From: Alteromonas confluentis
Lineage (GTDB): Bacteria; Pseudomonadota; Gammaproteobacteria; Enterobacterales; Alteromonadaceae
NCBI RefSeq assembly: GCF_001757105.1
Contig: NZ_MDHN01000013.1
Span: 151,842 to 215,841, forward strand
Reading direction: 5' to 3'
Length of the DNA: 64,000 nt
Shown: piece after piece, positions 56,792 to 64,000 of the stretch
Layout: every line of letters starts with the position of its first letter
Position numbering within the stretch: position 1 is the stretch's first letter
Made by a program: the position numbers and the translations under genes
The notes under the pieces: generated by a model
Told to the model about the DNA's origin: nothing
Database searches by the model: none
Seen by the model: only the letters and a program-made list of their open reading frames with translations

Positions 56792-57691
56792 ATGAGCAAC
56801 TATGATGAGTTACATCGCTTTCTGCTAAATGCCGCCAATGTTCGCGGTGAACTGGTGCGATTAGAAGAAAGCTTACAGCCGATTGTGCACAGTGTGGAAT
56901 ACCCGGTGCAAATTCAGCGTTTACTAAGCGAAATGGCGGCGGCTACGACGTTGCTAACCGCGATCCTGAAATTCAAAGGTGAAATTGGCCTGCAAATTCA
57001 AAGCAAAGGGCCAGTAAACTACGCGGTTATTAATGCAACGCATGATTACACCATGCGTGGCGTGGCGCGCTGGGATGAATCTTTAAGTGTACTGCCAGAG
57101 AGCTTTCAGGAGTTGCTGGATAGCGCCGTACTGGTTATCACTATTACTCCCCAGGAAGGCGAACGCTATCAAGGTGTAGTCGCGCTGGATAAGCCCACGC
57201 TGGCAGAGTGCCTCGAAGAGTACTTCACCCAATCTGAACAATTGGCGACGAAAGTCACATTGATGACTGACATGAGTGAGCCAACTCGCGCACGTGCTGC
57301 TGGTATGCTGCTTCAGGTGCTGCCAAGCCAAGCTGCCAATACCGACGTGAAGAATGACACACAGTTTGATCACGTTTGTAAGCTGACGGAAACGCTGACT
57401 GAAGAAGAAATGTTTAGTTTGCCGGTAAACGATATTCTTTACCGCTTGTATCATCAGGAAGAAGTGGAAGTTTATCCTTCTCACCCTGTTAGCTTTGCCT
57501 GCTCATGTTCTAAGCAGCGCAGCGCCGACGCATTACGTAATGTAGACAAAGAAGAGCTTCTGCAAATTATAGAAGAAGATGGCGCGATCAAAATGAATTG
57601 TCAGTACTGTCATTCAGAGTATGTGTTCGACAGTGTGGATGTAGAAGCCATTCACAACGGTCAGTTTATCGAAACCCGAAAAGACCAGTAA
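56792..57691 (+). CDS. hslO: 33 kDa redox-regulated chaperone Hsp33
   Basis: This 299-residue protein has the Hsp33 core and the C-terminal redox switch with cysteines C237-x-C239 and C270-x-x-C273, which bind zinc when reduced and form disulfides under oxidative stress to activate holdase activity. RNAs such as GVARWDESLSVLPESFQELL and VTLMTDMSEPTRARAAGML-like core segments fit the family. It is downstream of hslR and followed by a hairpin. Confidence 0.95.
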   Translation: MSNYDELHRFLLNAANVRGELVRLEESLQPIVHSVEYPVQIQRLLSEMAAATTLLTAILKFKGEIGLQIQSKGPVNYAVINATHDYTMRGVARWDESLSVLPESFQELLDSAVLVITITPQEGERYQGVVALDKPTLAECLEEYFTQSEQLATKVTLMTDMSEPTRARAAGMLLQVLPSQAANTDVKNDTQFDHVCKLTETLTEEEMFSLPVNDILYRLYHQEEVEVYPSHPVSFACSCSKQRSADALRNVDKEELLQIIEEDGAIKMNCQYCHSEYVFDSVDVEAIHNGQFIETRKDQ

Positions 57692-57707
57692 GCGCGTTTT
57701 CTGGTAA

Positions 57708-57739
57708 CGTGCGCAAATTTGCTCTGCTGTTTGCGCACG
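57708..57739. terminator. Hairpin downstream of hslO
   Basis: A perfect 10-bp stem, CGTGCGCAAA with TTTGCGCACG, and a 12-base loop lie 16 bases after the hslO stop. There is no T-run, so termination may be inefficient. Confidence 0.6.
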
Positions 57740-58172
57740 CTGCTATAAAGACTATTTTCGATTTTTTATTGTGCCTTCGTAACAGGCTATCCAGTCCTGC
57801 GCTGTTACCTTTCTTACCAGTTTGCCAATCAGCTCAAAATGAATGCGGTGCAGGAAAAGCATGAAAGCAATGCCTTTTCTTGAGGGCCCGAAATAAAGAG
57901 CAGTACTAAAAATACTACAAAACCTGTAATTACTGCTTTTGAATTACAACTCTTGTTTCATGTTGTTAAGCTATTAAATTCAGTTGGATATAAGTCGTGC
58001 CATTCTTTTTTGACTCATCATTTCTGAAAGTTTATTTCTGCAAGATGTAATTTAGATCAAAAAATAGTCGCTATTTGTTAACGTGATGTTTTCTTGTGCC
58101 CTAATTTATATGCAATTTAACTAAGATGGATTTTTGAAAGTTAAATTGAAAACTTACTTGAGGGCTTACTAA
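57740..58172. promoter_or_regulatory. AT-rich region upstream of pckA with two inverted repeats
   Basis: This gap of about 430 bases holds no gene I can support. It contains TGTAATT (57925-57931) / AATTACA (57942-57948) with a 10-base spacer, and AAATAG (58062-58067) / CTATTT (58071-58076) with a 3-base spacer, about 100 bases before the pckA start. Either may be an operator for control of pckA by carbon source. No good CRP site is evident. Confidence 0.4.
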
Positions 58173-59735
58173 ATGACCGCCGCACCACTCATCAATTCAA
58201 AATCAGCAGTCAATGTAATGGCTGATCTCAACTCAGCAGAACTCATTGAAATCGCCCTTAAGCGAGGCGAAGGTAAACTTGCCGACAACGGCGCTTTGGT
58301 GGTTGAAACGGGCCACCGGACAGGTCGTTCACCGGCAGACCGATTTATCGTTAAAGAGCCTTCCACTGAGGCTGATATTGATTGGGGCAAAGTTAACAAG
58401 CCATTCGATGCGGATAAGTTTGATGCACTGTGGGCTCAGGTTGAGTCATATATCAGTACTCAGGAATACTTTCTTTCTCATCTTCAAGTGGGCGCTGACC
58501 CCGAGCACGCCTTGCCGGTTATTGTAAGAACGCAGACCGCCTGGCAGCATGTTTTTGCCCGCAATATGTTTATTCAACCCGAGACCTGGAACCCACAGGG
58601 CAAAGAAGCCTGGCAAATTCTGAATGTCCCTGGCTTTACCTGTGAACCTGAGCGCGATGGCACCAACAGCGATGGCACCGTAATCATCAACTTTGCAGAG
58701 AAAAAAGTACTCTTAGCCGGTATGCGTTATGCCGGCGAAATGAAGAAAGCCATGTTTAGCGTACAGAACTTTTTGCTGCCGGCAAAAGAAGTGCTACCTA
58801 TGCATTGCTCTGCTAACGTGGGACAAGACGGTGATGTTACCTTGTTCTTTGGACTGTCTGGAACAGGCAAAACCACATTGTCTGCCGATCCTAAACGCTT
58901 CTTGATTGGCGATGACGAACACGGCTGGGCGCCGGGTAGCGTCTTCAATATCGAAGGTGGATGCTACGCAAAATGTATCGATCTGTCACAGAAAAATGAG
59001 CCGGTGATCTGGGATGCCATTCGTTTCGGAACCATTCTGGAAAACGTGGTATTAGATGACAGCCGTACGCCAGATTATACCGATGTCAGCCTGACGCAGA
59101 ATTCCCGCGCAGCCTATCCGCTGGAGCATGTTGAGAAGCGCATTGCCGAGAACATGGGCGGCGAGCCCCGTTCAGTGGTTTTCCTCACCTGCGATGTCAG
59201 TGGTGTGCTACCTCCAGTCTCTGTACTTAGCGAAGAAGCGGCGGCGTACCATTTCCTGAGTGGCTATACCGCAAAGGTCGGTTCTACAGAAATTGGTTCA
59301 ACGGCTGATATCGAGTCTACTTTCTCCACTTGCTTCGGCGCGCCATTCTTCCCGCGTCCGGCTGGCGTGTATGCAGAGCTGCTTATTAAGCGAGTAATAA
59401 GCTTCGGTGCGAAAGTGTACCTGGTGAATACCGGCTGGACCGGTGGCCCTTACGGAACCGGTAAGCGTTTTGATATTCCTACTACCCGCGCCGTGATCGA
59501 CGCCATTGTGTCTGGTGAACTGGCTAATGTCGAAACCAGACATATTGCTGGCCTCAACTTGGACGTGCCGGTTGCTGTGCCAGGTGTGGACAGCAAGCTG
59601 TTAGTGCCCTCTGAAACCTGGGCCGATCAGGCGGCTTACCAGACCTATGTAGAAAATCTGGTGAACGACTTCCAGGCTAACTTCAAAAAATATGATGTGA
59701 GTGAAGCCATTGTTAAGGCCGGACCAGGCTTCTAA
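58173..59735 (+). CDS. pckA: Phosphoenolpyruvate carboxykinase (ATP)
   Basis: This 520-residue cytoplasmic enzyme converts oxaloacetate and ATP to phosphoenolpyruvate, the first step of gluconeogenesis. Visible landmarks are [12 protein letters not shown], the kinase-1a P-loop GLSGTGKTT (227-235), [16 protein letters not shown] and the C-terminal [14 protein letters not shown] loop. The ATP-dependent form fits the P-loop and length. Such a gene suits growth on sugar acids and organic acids from pectin. The ATG start matches the family N-terminus. Confidence 0.96.
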   Translation: MTAAPLINSKSAVNVMADLNSAELIEIALKRGEGKLADNGALVVETGHRTGRSPADRFIVKEPSTEADIDWGKVNKPFDADKFDALWAQVESYISTQEYFLSHLQVGADPEHALPVIVRTQTAWQHVFARNMFIQPETWNPQGKEAWQILNVPGFTCEPERDGTNSDGTVIINFAEKKVLLAGMRYAGEMKKAMFSVQNFLLPAKEVLPMHCSANVGQDGDVTLFFGLSGTGKTTLSADPKRFLIGDDEHGWAPGSVFNIEGGCYAKCIDLSQKNEPVIWDAIRFGTILENVVLDDSRTPDYTDVSLTQNSRAAYPLEHVEKRIAENMGGEPRSVVFLTCDVSGVLPPVSVLSEEAAAYHFLSGYTAKVGSTEIGSTADIESTFSTCFGAPFFPRPAGVYAELLIKRVISFGAKVYLVNTGWTGGPYGTGKRFDIPTTRAVIDAIVSGELANVETRHIAGLNLDVPVAVPGVDSKLLVPSETWADQAAYQTYVENLVNDFQANFKKYDVSEAIVKAGPGF

Positions 59736-59768
59736 ATTGCTTTCTATCCGACGTTAGTCGACGTTATT

Positions 59769-59795
59769 GCCCGCGACCTGTTCGCGGGCTTTTTT
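59769..59795 (+). terminator. Rho-independent terminator of pckA
   Basis: The perfect 8-bp stem GCCCGCGA/TCGCGGGC with a 5-base loop is followed by TTTTTT and lies 33 bases after the stop. The rest of the gap to 59973 shows only the leader of the next gene. Confidence 0.95.
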
Positions 59796-59973
59796 CGTTA
59801 ATATCACCGTGTTTCTTCAAAGAAAATGCTTTTTCAAGAGCTGTTCTGCCCAAAATCGTCGACTTTTCGGGGCAAGCGACGGTTTTTACTGGTTTGTCTT
59901 ATTCACCCCAGCAGGAGAATTGCGCTAAAATCGCACGGTCTCCGATCAACTTAACGCCATTTATCGAGGTCCC

Positions 59974-61290
59974 GTGCAACAACCACCCGCTCCCCAGTTT
60001 CTGGGCTTAACCCCTATTCTATTTTTCGTTGCCGTTGTGCTATGCGCTGGCCTCATCACCGACGATATTACTGCTATGCCCGTGTTGGTGGCGCTGTTTC
60101 TCGCTGCCGGTTATGCCCTGATTCTTAATCCAAAAGGTGAGCGACTATCATTGAATGACAAGATCGGGCGGTTTTGTGAGGGTGCGGGCAACAAGAATAT
60201 CATTCTGCTGGTTATCATTTTTCTGCTCGCAGGCGCATTTTACTCACTGACAATCGATATTGGTGCGCGCGATGCTACGGTGAATATGGCGCTCAGCGTT
60301 ATTCCTACCCCTATGATCCTGCCGGGATTATTCTTGATTTGCTGTTTCATCTCGTTTTCTATGGGCACATCCACCGGCACGATTACCGCACTTGCCCCAA
60401 TCGGACTTGGTTTGAGTGAAGGGCTTGGCGTTTCTCCTGCACTCCTCGCCGGTGTCGTGGTGGGCGGCGCTATGTTTGGTGACAACCTGTCGTTTGTGTC
60501 TGATACCACGATTGCTGCAACGCGTAGCCAAGGCGTCAAGCTCACCGACAAATTCAAAGCGAACTTATTGATCACATTGCCGGCATCGATTATCACCTTC
60601 ATTTTATTGATGTTTGTACCCGTTGCCGATACCAGTACATTGCAACAAGGCGACTACGATGTGGTGCGCATGCTGCCCTATATGCTGATTATCATTTGTG
60701 CGCTGATTGGACTCAATGTGGTACTGGTGCTGGCTATTGGTATTGGCTCTGCGGCGATTATCGGACTCTTGGTGGGAAGTTTCGCACCGATGGCGATGTG
60801 GCAGAGTATTCAGACCGGCATTGGCTGGATGCAAAACCTGTCGCTGATTGCGGTAACCATTGGTGGCATCGTGGCGCTGATGCATGCTTATGGCGGCATT
60901 GCCTGGCTTATTAACACGCTGACACGTCGTGTTCAGAGTCGTCAGGGGGCAGAATACAGCATCGCCGCACTGGTCAGCTTGCTGGATCTCTCTACGGCGA
61001 ATAACACCATCTCCATTGTAGCCGCCGGCCCAATAGCAAAAGACCTCAATGAACAATACGGTGTCGACCCTCGTCGTACCGCCAGTATTCTTGATGTATT
61101 CTCTTGTGCGTTTCAAGGGCTGGTACCCTACGGAGCACAAATCCTGACGATTGCGGCAGTGGGCGGACTATCGCCATTGTCGGTTTCCATGTACTGTTGG
61201 TATCCCATGTTGCTATTTGTATTCGGTGTTGTTGCGATTGCGTTCAATATTCCACGGTTTGTTACCGTGAACGCCGATACTGACGTTTAA
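59974..61290 (+). CDS. NhaC-family Na+/H+ antiporter-like membrane protein
   Basis: This 438-residue inner-membrane protein has about 11-12 hydrophobic helices and NhaC-like motifs such as GTSTGTITALAPIGLGL, GGAMFGDNLSFVSDTTIAAT and the C-terminal PYGAQILTIAA. The family exchanges sodium (or malate/lactate in some members) for protons. The start is a GTG at 59974 with GAGG close upstream. It is followed 14 bases later by an MFS transporter gene, so the two may be cotranscribed. The transported ion is inferred. Confidence 0.85.
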   Translation: MQQPPAPQFLGLTPILFFVAVVLCAGLITDDITAMPVLVALFLAAGYALILNPKGERLSLNDKIGRFCEGAGNKNIILLVIIFLLAGAFYSLTIDIGARDATVNMALSVIPTPMILPGLFLICCFISFSMGTSTGTITALAPIGLGLSEGLGVSPALLAGVVVGGAMFGDNLSFVSDTTIAATRSQGVKLTDKFKANLLITLPASIITFILLMFVPVADTSTLQQGDYDVVRMLPYMLIIICALIGLNVVLVLAIGIGSAAIIGLLVGSFAPMAMWQSIQTGIGWMQNLSLIAVTIGGIVALMHAYGGIAWLINTLTRRVQSRQGAEYSIAALVSLLDLSTANNTISIVAAGPIAKDLNEQYGVDPRRTASILDVFSCAFQGLVPYGAQILTIAAVGGLSPLSVSMYCWYPMLLFVFGVVAIAFNIPRFVTVNADTDV

Positions 61291-61304
61291 TCTCCGGAGT
61301 ATTT

Positions 61305-62471
61305 ATGGATCGCCGCCCGGTCACCACCGTTATCTTCAGTGGCTTTTTCCTGTTTGGCATGCTGTTCATTCTGTGGGGCGTATTGCTACCGGAAATGGCG
61401 ACAGATTTGGCGATGTCTGAAACCGTCAGCGGTGCCCTGTTTTTGTTGTTTTCTCTGGGTATGATGCTGGGCGCTATTTTCGGCGGAAAATATGTCACCA
61501 AATTCGACTTTCTCTATTTGCTTGCCTGGCTGTGCGCCATAGACGCCATCCTGATTTTTATCATGTCATTAATGACCACCTGGCAGGGCTTGCTGTTTAT
61601 GGTATTTGTTGTCGGTGTGGTGAGCTCGGCGGTCATTACTATTGGTCACACATTGATTGCGCAGCTCTATGTGGAAAAGCGTTTTGCCATGATGGGCATT
61701 ATGGATTTCATGTTCAGTCTGGGCACCTTCGCTGCCTCGTTCTATGTCACCCTGGTGTACTGGGTATGGCATGAATGGCAAAAGCCGTTGCAGCTGCTCA
61801 CGTTTATGTTGCTGTGCCTATCGGCCTATATCTTTATGATCGCCAGCCGCAATAAGAAGCTCACTGCCGGACAGCCTAAAGCGCCAAAAACCTCTCTGAA
61901 ATATATCGAGATGCTGAAACAGCCGGTATTTATGCTGCTGTGCCTGGTTAGTTTTGGTTATGGCGCAGTAGAGTTCGGCAACGCTAACTGGTTTGTCAGC
62001 TATGCGAAAGATGGTGGCTATGATGGCGAACAGGCGAGAAATCTACTGGCTTGTTTCACTGCCGGTATGACCCTGAGCCGATTAGTTTTCGCCTGGTTCC
62101 TGCGTTATTTCTCCGTTAACCGCTTGATGACCATATTGGTTACTCTGATGTTAGCCGGTGCGCTGGGTATCAAACTGGCTGAAGGCACTTTCGCCATTGG
62201 CGCATTCAACTTTCTTCTCGGATTTGGCCTCGGCGGCCTGTTCCCGCTGGTACTTTCTGCGGCAATGAACGTAGATGCAGGCAAAGGCCCGGTGCTGTCT
62301 GGCATCTCCATGATTGGCAACGCACTCGGTGTACAGATTGCCTCTTTCACCACTGGTTTCTGGGCCAATATCAGCGGCCTACAAACTGCTTTCTGGATCA
62401 TACCCATCGCTGGAATGTGGCTATGGACCATGACCTGGTTCTACAGCCGCCAGATAAAAGCGCGGGCATAG
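61305..62471 (+). CDS. MFS transporter
   Basis: This 388-residue inner-membrane protein has about 12 hydrophobic helices, a basic cytoplasmic loop in the middle (SRNKKLTAGQPKAPKTSLKY), and the MFS-like LGMMLGAIFGGKYVTKFDF between helices 2 and 3. It resembles the TsgA/FucP-like branch of single-sugar or drug transporters, but I cannot assign the substrate. CGGAG lies about 9 bases before the ATG. It is the last gene before the IS-disrupted palindromic repeat. Confidence 0.85.
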   Translation: MDRRPVTTVIFSGFFLFGMLFILWGVLLPEMATDLAMSETVSGALFLLFSLGMMLGAIFGGKYVTKFDFLYLLAWLCAIDAILIFIMSLMTTWQGLLFMVFVVGVVSSAVITIGHTLIAQLYVEKRFAMMGIMDFMFSLGTFAASFYVTLVYWVWHEWQKPLQLLTFMLLCLSAYIFMIASRNKKLTAGQPKAPKTSLKYIEMLKQPVFMLLCLVSFGYGAVEFGNANWFVSYAKDGGYDGEQARNLLACFTAGMTLSRLVFAWFLRYFSVNRLMTILVTLMLAGALGIKLAEGTFAIGAFNFLLGFGLGGLFPLVLSAAMNVDAGKGPVLSGISMIGNALGVQIASFTTGFWANISGLQTAFWIIPIAGMWLWTMTWFYSRQIKARA

Positions 62472-62581
62472 GCCGGGTTGGTACCGCCTGCTTTCGGAAA
62501 GACGATATTCGCGATCTTTGTGAACGTCAGTCTTAGAAGCAGAACAAGGTCTTGTAGGTGAGGGAGATATGGGTATCAAAA

Positions 62582-62621
62582 ACCGTCTGCCGCAGGGATG
62601 CGGCAGTCGAGGCCCCATGGA
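62582..62621. repeat. Palindromic intergenic repeat, copy 2, interrupted by the IS110 element
   Basis: In reverse orientation, 62582-62613 matches 1464-1495 of copy 1 except for three transitions and one indel. The C-to-T and G-to-A changes in the two hairpin arms compensate each other (CCGCCGCA...TGCGGCGG against CTGCCGCA...TGCGGCAG), so the stem is preserved. The left arm may extend back to about 62550. The matching right arm is missing because the element begins right after CCATGGA. The last bases of the window after the element (about 63996-64000, TGGGT) would continue the repeat. Confidence 0.75.
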
Positions 62622-62628
62622 TGATGAG

Positions 62629-62638
62629 ATGGACACCT
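62629..62638. repeat. Left subterminal inverted repeat of the IS110 element
   Basis: ATGGACACCT is the exact reverse complement of 63983-63992. Nine of these bases (62630-62638) are also complementary to 62700-62708, just before the transposase start. Confidence 0.85.
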
Positions 62639-62697
62639 AATGTTGATACGGCGTCATAATGCGCCATGATTGAGTTTTCGAAGCAACAATCAAAACA

Positions 62698-62708
62698 AAA
62701 GGTGTCCA
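62698..62708 (+). promoter_or_regulatory. Transposase ribosome binding site overlapping a third copy of the IS inverted-repeat sequence
   Basis: AAGG (62699-62702) lies 8 bases before the ATG at 62711 and is embedded in AGGTGTCCA (62700-62708). That stretch can pair with TGGACACCT at 62630-62638 in a transcript that enters from outside the element, hiding the site. A transcript started inside the element would lack the left arm. Confidence 0.5.
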
Positions 62709-62710
62709 CC

Positions 62711-63733
62711 ATGAACGTTACGCTAATTAGCATCGATTTGGCAAAAAATATTTATCAGGTCTGTGGTGTCAATCAGGCCTGTAAGCCGCAGTTCAACCGC
62801 CCTATCAAGAGCGATAAGTTACTTCCTTTCCTCATTAAATATCACCCGGGTGTCACTGTAGCGATGGAAGCTTGTGGTGGTTCGAATTACCTTGGCAGAA
62901 CGCTACAGGCGCACGGGTTCAATGTGCGCATTATTCCAACACGGCATGTAAAACCCTTCGTTAAAGGAAATAAAAATGACCGCAATGATGCCTTTGCGAT
63001 TGCAGAAGCAGCCATGCGTCCAAGCATGCGTTTTGTTTCACCTAAAACCGTTGAGCAAACAGACCTTTCTATTACGCATAACATTCGTGAGCGTCAGGTA
63101 GCGGCCAGAACCAACATCGTCAATCAGCTTCGCGGGCTGTTGAGAGAATACGGCATCAACATGCCTCAAGGCATTGAGCGTGTGAAAGAAATGCTGCCGT
63201 TCATCCTCGAAGATGCGGAAAACACGCTGACCACAGCGGCACGTCGTAATTTCAACTTGATGATGGAGGAATGGCGCTATCTTGATGACGCGATTCATCA
63301 GCAGGAAAAGATTATTCGGGAACAGGCCCGCACCTCGCCAGCTGCAGAGTTAGCCATGACGATTAAAGGGGTCGGTATTATAACGGCGACTGCCGCCGTG
63401 GCGCACATGGGAGACCCGTCACAGTACAAGAATGGTCGCCAATATGCAGCGTGCCTGGGCTTAGTCCCCAGAGAATACTCCAGTGGCGGTAAACAAAAAC
63501 TGGGTGGCATCACCAAACGAGGTAACCGATATCTCAGAAAGTTACTTGTGCAGGGAGCCTGGTCCATCATAAGGCACAGCAAGAATGCGGATGACCGGTT
63601 ATCTCGTTGGGTCGAGCAAGTGATTATACGAAGTGGAAAACATAAAGCTGCCGTCGCTCTGGCAAACAAACTGGCTCGCATCCTCTGGGCGGTGCTAGCA
63701 AAACAAGCGCCCTTCGAGTTGAAGGGAATGTAA
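62711..63733 (+). CDS. IS110-family transposase (DEDD recombinase)
   Basis: The ATG at 62711 gives the family N-terminus MNVTLISIDLAKN; a longer in-frame start at 62666 adds residues without family support. The 340-residue protein has an N-terminal RuvC-like DEDD domain with D9, E53, D90 and D93, a coiled-coil middle (about 150-205) and a C-terminal Tnp_IS116/110/902 domain. That domain has IKGVGIITATAAVAHMGDPS and the serine-containing REYSSGGKQKLGGITKRGNR (S257/S258, one of which should be the catalytic serine). The catalytic residues are all present, so the enzyme may be active. These recombinases use an element-encoded guide RNA to choose target and donor DNA. Confidence 0.95.
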   Translation: MNVTLISIDLAKNIYQVCGVNQACKPQFNRPIKSDKLLPFLIKYHPGVTVAMEACGGSNYLGRTLQAHGFNVRIIPTRHVKPFVKGNKNDRNDAFAIAEAAMRPSMRFVSPKTVEQTDLSITHNIRERQVAARTNIVNQLRGLLREYGINMPQGIERVKEMLPFILEDAENTLTTAARRNFNLMMEEWRYLDDAIHQQEKIIREQARTSPAAELAMTIKGVGIITATAAVAHMGDPSQYKNGRQYAACLGLVPREYSSGGKQKLGGITKRGNRYLRKLLVQGAWSIIRHSKNADDRLSRWVEQVIIRSGKHKAAVALANKLARILWAVLAKQAPFELKGM

Positions 63734-63739
63734 GATAAA

Positions 63740-63982
63740 TCTCACCAAAACGTTGTAGATAAAACAGTAATGAAATAACAGGTTACGCCGGGCCAGACCC
63801 AACGCTGAGTGAACCCATGACACATGATGTCGGAGGGATGATAAGAGCAAGTCTGGCGCGGTACTCATTAGGGCCAGGGACATATGAAGCTCCCATTAAC
63901 AGGCCGGATATACGACAGCAGCGTAATATCTGTTATTTAAAACTGAAAAAATATAGCCCTGGTGAAGCTATTCACTTGCACC
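63740..63982 (+). ncRNA. Candidate bridge/seek guide RNA of the IS110 element
   Basis: The long noncoding right end folds into two large stem-loops. The first has stem 63787-63798 with 63851-63862 (CCAGAC/GTCTGG plus flanking pairs with one mismatch and one wobble). It encloses an internal loop of 20 bases on the 5' side (63799-63818) and 19 on the 3' side (63832-63850), capped by GACA/TGTC (63819-63822 / 63828-63831). The 5' loop ends in CCCAT, and CCCATG (63814-63819) equals the bases left of the insertion (62614-62619). The second has CCAGGG (63874-63879) / CCCTGG (63957-63962) around an inner GATAT/ATATC hairpin. In IS1111-type elements the guide RNA comes from this position. Expression and borders are inferred. 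Confidence 0.6.
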
Positions 63983-63992
63983 AGGTGTCCAT
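63983..63992. repeat. Right subterminal inverted repeat of the IS110 element
   Basis: AGGTGTCCAT is the exact reverse complement of the left repeat at 62629-62638. Only 8 bases of the window follow. Confidence 0.85.
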
Positions 63993-64000
63993 ATATGGGT

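Larger units (their letters stand above)
62622..63995 (+). mobile_element. IS110-family insertion sequence, IS1111-like group
   Basis: The element holds one DEDD-type transposase gene, a short left end and a long (about 260-base) noncoding right end. Subterminal inverted repeats ATGGACACCT (62629-62638) and AGGTGTCCAT (63983-63992) are perfect over 10 bp. IS1111-type elements have their inverted repeats a few bases inside the true ends, so the exact borders given are inferred. No target duplication is visible, as usual for IS110. The right flank is only about 5 bases before the window ends. Confidence 0.85.

Noticed and set aside
1..64000. CRISPR array, rRNA, tRNA, integron or prophage
   Set aside because: I found no regularly spaced direct repeats, no tRNA cloverleaf-like or rRNA sequence, no integrase and no phage structural genes.

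Overview
The window is chromosomal DNA from a marine gammaproteobacterium, most likely an Alteromonadaceae member (Alteromonas-like). This is inferred from gene orders shared with gammaproteobacteria (comF/bioH, greB/tex, fkpA/slyX, yheV-yheS-yheT-yheU, nudE/yrfG, opgGH, hslR-hslO-pckA, gspC-N), the very large TonB-dependent receptors, and the pectin-degradation genes. No rRNA, tRNA or CRISPR array is visible. Layout: (1) 1-3.3 kb: the 3' part of an M14-type carboxypeptidase gene, a 131-bp palindromic intergenic repeat, and divergent comF and bioH. (2) 3.4-14.9 kb: a pectin-utilisation locus. It holds an IclR-type regulator coupled to a PL1 pectate lyase, a TonB-dependent receptor, and a 2043-residue surface lipoprotein that fuses a pectin methylesterase (CE8) to a second PL1 lyase. 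The regulator and receptor genes both carry the same 18-bp ACCGGT-centred palindrome upstream. (3) 15-31.4 kb: an uncharacterised two-gene module (small helical protein plus HExxH protein), tex/greB, a PfpI-OYE-PfpI-RHH cluster, fkpA, a WD40 lipoprotein gene overlapping slyX, a RAYT-like protein that has lost its HUH motif, a DUF748 protein, and the yhe cluster. (4) 31.4-41.7 kb: a small outer-membrane barrel, opgGH, yceI-cysQ-nudE, yrfG-yjjX, an HTH gene with a small upstream ORF that may be a decayed toxin, and an aldehyde dehydrogenase. (5) 41.7-56.3 kb: a second large TonB receptor and a complete type II secretion operon gspCDEFGHIJKLMN. (6) 56.3-62.5 kb: hslR, hslO, pckA, an NhaC-type antiporter and an MFS transporter. 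(7) 62.6-64 kb: an IS110-family (IS1111-like) insertion sequence with a long structured noncoding right end. How the genes work together: the secreted and surface pectinases would cut and de-esterify pectin, with the T2SS as a plausible export route. The 5.7-kb receptor would import oligogalacturonides, under control of a regulator acting at the shared palindrome. Most other genes are conserved housekeeping functions. The most unusual region is the right edge. The IS110 element sits inside a second copy of the palindromic repeat found at 1402-1532. The two copies share a core with a compensatory base-pair change. The element's 3' noncoding region folds into two large stem-loops, as expected of the guide (bridge/seek) RNAs of this family, and one internal loop contains CCCATG, which matches the target next to the insertion.
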